Positions 54,735 to 64,000 of a stretch of 64,000 bases of DNA are shown piece by piece (the first letter of the stretch is position 1; each line of letters starts with the position of its first letter). The notes below the pieces were generated by a model. It saw nothing but the letters and a program-made list of their open reading frames with translations. It was not told the origin of the DNA and ran no database searches. The DNA lies in assembly GCA_023053685.1 (NCBI GenBank), contig JALIGW010000001.1, positions 68,253,240-68,317,239 on the forward strand, read 5' to 3'. This DNA comes from Diadophis punctatus similis. Lineage: Eukaryota > Chordata > Lepidosauria > Squamata > Dipsadidae. A program made the position numbers and the translations under genes.

Positions 54735-57700
54735 ATTCAAACTCAATATTTACAGAGCAATTATCTTTAATTCCTTAGCAGGGTTTTGCGTTTACACCCT
54801 GTTAGTTCTGGAACCCAGAACAATTTTTATTTAACTAGAAAAAATTTTAGAGGATGGGAGAAGCTTCTAAATAGGAAGATTCAAACTGAACCATCAATGT
54901 CTTGACTGAGCTGATCATATATCTTACAGTTCTCGTCATAAGACTGAGCCATAGGAAAACCCACCTGAGAGATGGATTCAGATAGGTTTGGCCAGGGAAT
55001 GACTGAGTACCCCTGGAATAGTCCTTTGTTTAAAGGATGGCTCTAGCCAAAAGATAGGGGAATCTGGATTCATCCAGTGGCATTCACCGTAAACTGCAGT
55101 GGCAGAAAGATGATCACATGCAAGAAAACATCACCATGTAAATATCACAGTTATGCACTTGCTCCTTGATATCTGGTGCAAGTTCATAGGTCAAGCATTT
55201 GTTAAATGCCGTCGCATGCATTTCAACATTTGCCCTCTTATGGATGCAGGGATTCCAATAGAAGGTGTAAGGCCCTATCTTCTTAATGACTTTTCCAGAA
55301 ACTGAATGTTTGACCTGGAACCTGTACAGATAAGAACAACATTATTGGCATCCGGGAAAGACATTCTTATTCTCCTGGGCCTTTCAATGTTAACTTTCTG
55401 TTCATGCTGCAATGGAGCTTTTTAATTAGTCTTCTGCTACTTTAGTTCCTGCTGTCAGAGGCGGTTTTAATTGCTCGTTTAACTTACTGCTTTATTTATG
55501 TTTATGCACTTAACTCTTTTTAGGATTCCTTTTATAATAGCATTTTTACTTTAAACATTTTGACACTTTTTGTTATTTCGAAAGTCATCCAGCCCACTCA
55601 CCCCCCAGGTGGATATTGTTTTGAAGAACACATAAACCTCTTAAATAATAAATAAGTTTCATGGATACAATTAACATGCATATTTTAAAATTAATGGGCA
55701 CTGCAGAGATAGGGTTCCCAGATTTAGGCTGAAACACGAATGACCACTAGATGGTGGTAAATAAATATGGAGGGGAGACTTTTACCCACTGCTGCCCTCA
55801 CCTGGATGTCTGGATAACTGTAATTCATATCTGGCATGCCTGTCCTGTTTAGGGATGCTCCTCTTCCATGCAGGATCAGGAAAATGGTATATAAGGAAGG
55901 AGTCTTAATTCTTTTCCCTGTTGTAATCTCAATAAAAAAAATTCATCCCAAAGGTACTTTTAAATTTATTACGGAAGTTCCTCTTGATGCAAATAATGCT
56001 ATACTGATGCTCATAGTCTATCTTGGTGGGAGGAATAGCTCTACTCTTCATTCTTGATGAATGAATCTGTTCAGCCATTTTATGTTTGTTTTTCTTAGAA
56101 AAACGTTTGCTTTTCTATTTAGAGGCCATTCTTACCAAGGGCTGAAAAGGTCAACTCAGAAAATTCAAGCCACGGGAGGAAGGAAATATATTTTCTATGG
56201 GAACAGGCAGTTATAAAAACTTTATCACCCTTGTAAGGGAGAAATAGAATCATATATGTGCTATGGGCAAGCAAGGAAAGGCATGTTAAGGAGGAGGAAA
56301 AGGAGGAGACATGATAGTTTTGCAGAGAAACTGTATGTAACAGGGAGAAAAGAGACCGATCTGAATGCCAAAATATATATATATAAAAAGCTGAACTACA
56401 GGACAAGTGGAGTAAAACTAGCTGAAAGAAATTGCTTCAGTGCTAAATCTCACCCGATAAAGGGAAGCCATCTGATTCAGATGCTTAAACTGAGGTGTTT
56501 CTCTGAGAATTTTATGGTTAACTGAAAAATGTGATTTTATATCTATGCCCTCTCCCTACAAAATATCTTTATAACAACTATAAAATTGCTTTTTCAAAAA
56601 CTGTAGCAAAATCTAAATTTATTGTTGGTTTAATATTGATCTGATGACAATATAGGAGGTACTGGAAATGTAATAAATGACAAAAGGTTGTTTCCATGAA
56701 AGCAGTCAGTAAGAGGTGGTTTTTTAAAACTTTCCCTTTTACAGTTCAGACAATCACAGGCTTGGTATGAAAAATTAAAATATACATTTCCACATTCTAA
56801 GTTTCCAGTTCTGTTCCACCTGCCTGCATTTGTTAGAGACAGTGATTGTTATGTGGCTGCCAAAAACCCGGAGTGGGGAAGGAGAAGAAAACATTCAAAT
56901 TAAGGGCAGTTGACTACTTTGCTGAGAGCAAGTTGATCTGTTTTTCGAATAGTCAAGTCATCTGTAAGGGAACAGTATTTACTCTACATTTTATTAGTGT
57001 CTTGCACACCCAGGGCAAGGTTAGATTGTGATTGTGAATGAGCCCATTGTAGTGAACTGAAATGTTTTCAGGGTCACAGGTTTGTCTTATGTTATCATTC
57101 AGCATTCCTAGTGAAGCACATTGAGTCAAATCTGATCCTTAATGTACACCACAAATAATTGAAAGGCGAGTTGCCAACTTCGCTTGACAGATCCAAGTTC
57201 AAACAGCAGAGTTTGCAAACTTCCTTATGCAGTTCTGCCGATTCGGAAGTGAGTAGAATGAATCTGTATAGTAATGAAACACAATCAGACTTCTTATGAT
57301 TAAAGCAAGAAAAAGTAAAAGGACTACATTGCAACCTTGTCCCATAAAGTAAAAGCATATTTTCTGATTAATAAAACAGAAACTTATGGCATAATTATGT
57401 ATGCTTATCCCAAAGTAAGATGCTATAGTGTTCAGTGAAATTTACTCTCAAATAAGTCTCAACAGATTGTTCAAACCACAGATTTATGTTGACTAATCTT
57501 GCAGAGAGAAAATAAAAGCAATAAAGAAACTTGGCCATAATAAATAAAGTCATAATAAATTGATATTTCTTTAAGGTGCTAAATGACTTATTACTGAAGT
57601 TGGAAATTATAGCTTAAAAATCTAAAAGATAACATGTTCTATGCACATATTAAACTTTTAATTAGAATTTGCAAAAGTTTAGTATGTAGGTTAATATAGT

Positions 57701-58690
57701 CCAGTTCTACATTGTGCTACAGAAAGGTACTCAGTCAATCTCAGAGCTCAAGTGAAGCTTCAAGTTCAGCCTTGTACAGAAAGACTTCTGTACATTGGCC
57801 CAAGCAATGAAGGGCGTGAGTAACAATGGGCCTAAATCATCTCCCAATTTTCCCAAAAAGTTATTTTCTGTTTTTTTTTTTTTTAAAAAAGGGGGTAGCA
57901 ATATCTTGCAATTTTGAGAGCAGTAAAGGAGAAATTTCAGGAAGTATTTTTGGTTTGGTTTGGTTTTGGAAGAAAGCACATAGCTTAACATAGCAACATA
58001 ATCTACTATTTGTTTGTTTTAAGTGAAATAATGATCAATAAAGGCTTTCTCTGCTTTGGCAGCAATGTAGCAAATTATCTGCGTACTACAGCAGCTTTAG
58101 AAGAATTAACTAGATGGTGGCTGTGATGACTAATTGACAAGTTGAGACAGATTACTTTCCCTTAATTAGATTTAAGCATTCCCAACATTTTTATTTTATT
58201 TATTTGTTTGTCAAACATATACAAGATAGCAGGTATTTGTATAAACATAAACATAAGCAAAGTAAGTACAGATAAATTATTTCAGCATTGTACAACTGGG
58301 GAAAAATGCACACATTCAAATGAATATGGCAATATTTTCTTTCTTCTACATAAGGCAAAGCTGTCTAAATATATGCCAATTGCAAATGAGGTGACAATAG
58401 TATATTATTTTTGACCATAGGGATAGATTATTTTACAAATGAAGGCAAATATACTGGACCAAATTTTTTTTCCTCCCAAGCTTTTGGATTTGTTCTAGAG
58501 CCTGAAAATGGGCTCCAGTGCAAGTCTGAAAACTCGGAACACAAAACCTCTGTTCCCAATGCCTGACCCAGATTGGATCCTACATAGATTATTTCAGCAA
58601 ATACTTCTCCATATTGAAAATGCCCATCTTCAGAAAGAAAGAAACATTGTAGCCAACTCCCAAAACCTGGCTTATTTCATAATATCGTCA
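54735..58690. other. 4-kb AT-rich stretch, no gene recognised
   Basis: One possible LTR-like piece is noted near 55690-55940 (GTATATAAGG TATA-like element at 55888-55897, AATAAA at 55930-55935), without proven ends. Open frames up to 95 codons have no recognisable domain. A run of T/A near 57868-57890 only. Confidence 0.45.
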
Positions 58691-58691
58691 T

Positions 58692-59215
58692 TAGTGGTGG
58701 GTGTACCTAGATGCACCCACGTAACACCTATCCTCCGCCAGCTGCATTGGCTGCCCATTAGTCTCCGGATCCAATTTAAGGTGTTGGTCGTTACCTTTAA
58801 AGCCCTACATGGCTCAGGGCCAGGTTATCTTCGGGACCGCATCCTGCCGCATACCTCCCTACGACCGGTTAGAGCCCATAGAGTCGGCCTCCTCCAGGTC
58901 CCGTCGACCAAACAATGTCGGCTAGCGGGACCTAGGGGGAGGGCCTTCTCTGTGGGAGCCCCCTCCCTTTGGAACCAGCTCCCTCCAGAGATCAGGACCA
59001 TCCCCACCCTACTGGCCTTCCGTAAAGCAATAAAAACTTGGCTCTTCCGGCAGGCAGGGTATGAATGAAAGTTTGTTTTTTAATGGATAGTATTTTAATA
59101 TGGCTCCTTTTAAAAATTGTTTTTTATGTGTTTCTATATCTGCTGTGAGCCGCCCAGAGTCCCCCGGGAGTTGGGCGGCATAGAAATTTTAATAAATAAA
59201 TAAATAAATAAATTA
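58692..59215 (+). pseudogene. L2-like LINE 3' end
   Basis: Open frame portion 58692-59068: HVTPILRQLHWLPISLRIQF, VVTFKALHGSGPGYL, RAFSVGAPSLWNQLPPEI and KAIKTWLFRQAGYE-stop, the conserved C-terminal tail of L2/CR1-clade LINE proteins. The 3' UTR has the GAGCCGCCCAGAGTCCC / GGGCGGCATAGAAAT block and an (AATA)n tail. The open frame extends upstream to 58508, but that part is unrelated flanking sequence. 5'-truncated; the uninterrupted coding tail suggests moderate age. Confidence 0.87.
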
Positions 59216-59408
59216 GAAATGTGCAAAGGCTATTGCTTGTTTTCTCTGTACCTGGATGTGAAATATTAACGTGCACAACTATTTCCGGAACCTGGAGATC
59301 TGAAGTTGCTTCAAAATATTGGAATCTGTAAAAGTTTGCATTGACTGGTCATAAACACCTAATGTTTACTCTGTCTTTATTGATGAGAAGACAAGAGACC
59401 AGAATCTC

Positions 59409-59435
59409 TGTGGAGTGGGCGGCATACAAATTCAA

Positions 59436-59498
<63 letters not shown>

Positions 59499-59600
59499 AT
59501 GAATGAATGAATGAATGAATGAATGAATGAATGAATGAATGAATGAATGAATAAATAAATAAATAAATAAATAAATAAATAGAATGATGCAGTACTATTT
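59409..59600. repeat. LINE tail remnant and (AATA)n/(GAAT)n array
   Basis: GGAGTGGGCGGCATACAAAT is the terminal block of the same L2-like LINE, followed by AAAT units (59433-59500), a GAAT block (59501-59550) and again AAAT units to about 59581. Confidence 0.9.
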
Positions 59601-60179
59601 ACACATATACTGTTGAAGATTTTTTCCCCTGAATAAACATTTATAGGATTGCTACAATTGCAGATAGAGCATATAATGAACAGAGGTTAGCAGTCTGATT
59701 TCCGTAAGAGAAATCAGAAAGAGAAAACGTTGCAAACAAAACTAGTATTATACCCATTTCAGAGAGTCAACTATCAGCAAAACAGTCCATCAACAGATAC
59801 AATAAAGTTATTTTTGTTTTGATCATACCAGGAGACACATTTTTTCTAGTTTCCAGGCTTAATTGTTGATTATTATTAGTACCCTTTTGATGCTTAGAAC
59901 ATCTAAGGGCACCCATTAAATTTTCCTTTGAATCTTTTTAGCACAATAACAGATTTATTTCTGGTTTTGTTTTGTTTTTTTGCTGTTCCTTTTGTTGTCA
60001 CTGCTGCTGTTATCCTCAGGACTTAGTATTCCATCCCAGGAGTCATGCACTTTAATTTTTTTTAAAAAAATTGCCTCATTAAAGTTGTCATCTCTTTGAC
60101 ACTGTGTTTTTGATGAAATAATGTTGTTAGCAAGTTCCAAATGCTTAGCCACAGGTTTTGAAATAAACTAACAAATGTA
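59601..60179. other. Unrecognised AT-rich DNA
   Basis: No supported feature. Confidence 0.5.
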
Positions 60180-61528
60180 TTGCTGATAGAAAAGCAAAAA
60201 GGACAGTAGATATCAAAGTTTCCAAATTCTTCTCTAGGGCCCTCGGCACACTCTCCCCCTCCCCCAGACCTGAGCATGCAACCAAGTCTCCACGGATATA
60301 TGAAAGGTTAACAGAGTTGGGGTCATCCTGATATCTGAAGGGAAAAGATTCCAGAAGACAGGGGCTACAATATGAAGCCATGCCTCCTGGTTCCCACCAG
60401 CCAACATTTCTTGGTTGAGGGGACCCACAACATGACCCTCTTGCCTGACCCACAAAAATTTAGATGTATAGAGAAAACTGGGAAAAGATGGCCCCCTTGG
60501 ATAATCTGACCTCAAGGCAGGGCTATAAAGATTATAACTAACATTTTGAATTGTACCTGGAAACAAACAGACAACCAACCAATGAAACTCACGAATACCT
60601 CACTCCCTTTACTACTCATATAGCCAGATTCTGCACCAGTTGAAGTTTCCAAATGTTCTTCAAGGGCAGCCCCATGTAGAGCACCTTGCAATAATCCAGA
60701 TGAGAGGTCATGAAGACATGAGTGACTGTGAGCAAAGCCTCCTGATCCAGGAATGAGAGAAACTGGTGTATTACTCTAAGGTGGGCAAACTCCTCCTAGT
60801 CATGGGTTTCCCTGCTTTGCTAGTAAGAATCATGAGTCCAAGAAATTTCCCAGTCTGTACACTGGGTTTGTCTGGGACAGTGCCACCCTATCCAGGGCTG
60901 CAGGCGGAAAAACCTTGTCAAATACCCGTCTGTGTTGTTTGAGTTGATTTGAAGCCCATTGTGCCCCATCTAGTCGCTTATAACCTCCAGGCACTGAGAA
61001 GAAGACATCAACAGCATCATTCAGGTAGCCTGGGGTGGAGATATAAAGCTGGATATTATCAGAATGTTGATCAATGTTGATCAATTTCAAGGTCAATGGG
61101 TCAATTTTTAACTTTAGAAATCTGAACATCAAATAAAGAACCAAAGATTTCAGAGGATGAAGACTGGAAGTTGAAGCTGACAGATCCACCAGGGTTACTC
61201 AATGTTTTATTCTACTCTAGAATGAAAATATCTACCTAATTCATACTACACTAGAAGCTCTAATACTACCATATGTTGAATAAAGTGACTTCCTAAGAAA
61301 GCAAATGGGGATGGGGGATAGAAATATCAAACATAATGTACTAATATACTCATCTCTCCATTTTGTATCACAAAGAAACATGATGTTACTGTACATCCAG
61401 CCATTTTTGATTCTTACTGCAAACATTAATTCCTCACAATAGGTAATGCGCTATTCATTATAATTCTATAATTGTTGATAGAAGAGCAAAAAGGACAGTC
61501 GATATCAAAGTTTCCAAATTCTTCTCTA
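60180..61528. repeat. Unclassified old repeat between 57-bp direct repeats
   Basis: 60180-60236 and 61472-61528 are about 93% identical (both contain GATATCAAAGTTTCCAAATT). Between them is text of a widespread squamate repeat (TCTGCACCAGTTGAAGTTTC; CAAGGGCAGCCCCATGTAGA; CATCCAGGCACT-like parts). Frames of 100-119 codons on the minus strand have no recognised domain. Class unknown; LINE 3' UTR is possible. Confidence 0.55.
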
Positions 61529-63030
61529 ATCTTTCTCTAGAAGCTAGTATTCAAAGAAGTTGCTGATTGGTTCAACAAGCTATGAAATTCAGCTCTTCCA
61601 TCTCACATCAAGGTCCAATTCTCATCATGCTTCCCCCAATTAGCCATGAAGACAGTCATTCTGTTCATCTATTATTCTGATAGGACACAATCAAGCTAAA
61701 AAAAAAATCACCATTTGTGGAATCCAAACTCATCCCTCCCACCCTGTTTTCCAAAATACATCTAGTGTTTCACAAACCCTTCTAAGTGTCTACATTGTCC
61801 TGCCCCAATTGAACATTGGAATAGGCCTTTGGGGTTCTTTGTTGTTTAGACCTGCCAAATTACAACAGGTAGTTGAAGTCACAAATGGAGGAATGACATT
61901 ATTAGGTTTATGCTTACAGATAGGCGAGAGCAACCCATGGCTCAGATAGTCCCCCTGCCCCTTTTCTGGTCCTAAGGTATCCCAACCACAGTTGTTCTTC
62001 TTGCTATTGTTGTCCTGATAAGATGATACAAAACAGATGTAAAATTTTGAAGGAAAAAATGGTGCACAACTCTAAGGAGAAAGCTCATATTTTATTGAAA
62101 TGATGATCCCTGGGTTCCAGCATACAAATGAAGAAAAGTAGAGAACAGCCGAAAGGTAAAATAAGATTCTGATTTGCCATCATACTGTATCTTGGGACTA
62201 TATAAGAAAAACCAGACAAGTTTTGTTGTGTAAGGACAGACTTTTATTATTAAGGAAAACTGTGCTTTTTAGAGGTGGCAGCAATGCTGGAAATAGCCAT
62301 TATCTCTTGTTAACAAGTGGAGGAACATTGATGGGACCTGGCACGTGCTCTTAATTGACAATGAAACATCTACAGTTTTGCACAGTTATATTGCCACCTC
62401 TTTCTTATTAGATTTGCTTTAGAAAATTGCATAGGGCTGTATCTCCACTGCCTCTAGTCAATTTCATTCTGCCTTTCTTAAGGTGAGCAACACTTCTTTC
62501 TTTTTGGCAAGGAAAGGATTAGGGAAGGTTTGTTCTGGGAAGGGAATCATTTCCTTAGCTATGATGGGATTATGCAAAGAGGGGAGATAATCTGGTCTCT
62601 GTCTTGTCGCAGGGCAGAGACAGATGTCCTAAAGATACTCTTTTTATTTTAGTCATAACAACCGTCTCCTGCCAAAAAAGGTACTCCAACCTTTTAAGGT
62701 CAAATATAATGTCTAATTTCTTTATGTACTAGCAACATCAGGAACTGAGTTGACAAATGCAAGAATAGAATTCAAATATGGGTACACTAGCAAGAACTTG
62801 CATGCATATGTTTATTTTTTGACAACTGAATAAATATCCCATGTGCACTGCATTGCAGTGGTCTATGCACATTGTGATGAGTGTATGAGCTACATGGATT
62901 AGGTCCTCCTGCCCCAAGTAAGGCCATATTTGTTTTATCGGTTGTACTTGAGCAAACCACACCACCCTCCCCAGATCATAAATTCTACCTGCTGATACAG
63001 TAGAAGCTGCTAATCCAAAAATAGAAAGAA
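61529..63030. other. Unrecognised AT-rich DNA
   Basis: No gene, RNA or transposon terminus recognised. Confidence 0.5.
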
Positions 63031-63031
63031 T

Positions 63032-63124
63032 TAGGAAGGAAGGAAGGAAGGAAGGAAGGAAGGAAGGAAGGAAGGAAGGAAGGAAGGAAGGAAGGAAGGA
63101 AGGAAGGAAGGAAGGAAGGAAGGG
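63032..63124. repeat. (GGAA)n microsatellite
   Basis: About 23 uninterrupted GGAA units; Phe/Leu/Pro/Ser frame on the minus strand is an artefact. Confidence 0.97.
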
Positions 63125-63349
63125 AGTATACAATTCCAGAAAACAAATAATGGGTGTAGGTATAACTTAATTTGGAGACTCAGTTAGAAGGTGATTCACT
63201 CAATGCTCAAAACTGAATTAGAATTCCAAGTTGACAAATCAGCATGAGTTATTAAACAGAAATAGATCCCTCCAAATTGATTCAGTCTGTTTAGAAGACT
63301 TGTATGAATAATCAGAATTTTTTTTTCAGATCAATTTCAGATTGACAAT

Positions 63350-63543
63350 TGGGGGGGGGGGTTTCTTGGTGTTCTCTGAGCTTGTTTATTTTCTTGCCGA
63401 TATTTCATTACCCAAACTAGGTAACATCATAACAACTACACATTGGTGATGTTACCTATTTTGGGTAATGAAACGTCTTCAAGAAAACAAGCCAGCGCAG
63501 AGAGCATCAAGGAGCCCTCATGTGAACCCTGACCTACAAATAT
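63350..63543. repeat. Palindromic repeat, family B, full copy
   Basis: TTTCATTACCCAAACTAGGT then AACATCA near 63402-63430 is mirrored by GATGTTACCTATTTTGGGTA then ATGAAACGTC near 63448-63477. The outer parts (TTCTTGGTGTTCTCTGAGCT and GCGCAGAGAGCATCAAGGAG) also pair. Confidence 0.8.
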
Positions 63544-63874
63544 TATCCTTTTATTAGATTGATTATTTGAACTTAGGTCTGTGACCGCAGCCACCTACTC
63601 TTTAGATCTATGCTGCTCCAGGCTGTTCCAGGCTTGTGAAAGTAGCCTGATGGTTATCATGTGAATGGGTATATTAGCAGTGATTAATTATTCTTTCACT
63701 GAGAGGGTTGTTCTGTTACATCTTAAAAATCCTTGGTTCATTGCCTTCTTAAGAAGCCATTGCTAAACCCACTATACTGGTCCAATTTCATCCAATACCT
63801 AATTTCCTTTTTGGGGAAAGATAGTTGAGCAAGTGATTGCAGAAAATTTTCAGAGGATCTTGGATTATCTAGAT

Positions 63875-63999
63875 CAGGGGTATCAAATTGGTGGCTTGCA
63901 GGCTGGATGTGTCATGCACAGGCCATGCCCACCCTAGCTCCACGAAGGAAAAAAAACACCATGTGACGGCAATGTGACGCCACAAGTTTGACACCCGTG
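63875..63999. mobile_element. hAT-type MITE at the window edge
   Basis: Left end CAGGGGTATCAAATTGG, right end GTTTGACACCCGTG at the last bases. Upstream ATCTAGAT (63867-63874) is the likely target repeat; its partner would begin at base 64000 and lie outside the window. Confidence 0.75.
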
Positions 64000-64000
64000 A

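Noticed and set aside
55690..55940. Possible LTR with TATA and AATAAA
   Set aside because: The spacing is suggestive but no TG...CA borders or target duplication could be found, so it is not listed as an element.

Overview
The window looks like non-coding nuclear DNA of a squamate reptile, most probably an advanced snake. The evidence is the repeat content: tRNA-headed SINEs of the squamate type, CR1/L3 and L2-like LINEs whose 3' tails run straight into AATAG, TTCTC or ATAGAT microsatellites, many hAT-type miniature elements with 8-bp target duplications, Tc1/mariner remnants, and a large DIRS-type tyrosine-recombinase retrotransposon. I found no exon of a host protein gene, no rRNA or functional tRNA gene, and no bacterial-style operon or CRISPR array. 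Almost all open frames are chance frames in repeats or in GC-rich transposon DNA.

Layout. 1-13.3 kb: a decayed Tc1-like transposase, small palindromes, hAT and TA-flanked MITEs, a solo LTR with a 5-bp duplication (2696-3034), a second LTR-like block (5286-5928), a long foldback element (9931-10852) and microsatellites. 13.3-18.8 kb: a structurally complete DIRS-like element with inverted terminal repeats, a TATA box, a broken gag-like frame, a broken reverse transcriptase/RNase H frame, an open tyrosine recombinase frame and the diagnostic internal complementary region. 18.8-24.3 kb: an old LINE remnant with a YADD motif, a 118-bp element made only of DIRS-like termini (20768-20885), a 2.1-kb TA-flanked element with GC-rich cargo, and a hAT element. 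24.3-31.9 kb: LINE tails, a head-to-head mariner fragment and a nearly full-length Tc1-type element with a SINE inside. 31.9-43 kb: mostly unrecognised AT-rich DNA with SINEs, hairpins, simple repeats and one hAT element. 43-54.7 kb: a dense nest of elements inserted into each other (CR1, LINE, palindromic repeats, hAT inside CR1, three-level nested elements at 53620-54726). 54.7-64 kb: sparse, with an L2-like LINE end, an unclassified older repeat, simple repeats and a hAT element cut by the window edge.

In the DIRS element the parts would act together: ITR-driven RNA, Gag-like protein for packaging, RT/RNase H for copying, the internal complementary region as template for joining the ends into a circle, and the tyrosine recombinase for integration without a target duplication. 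Here gag and RT/RH carry inactivating changes while the recombinase frame is open. The most interesting signals are this element, the minimal DIRS-terminus element 2 kb downstream, and consensus splice-donor sequences at the edges of several otherwise unrelated elements.
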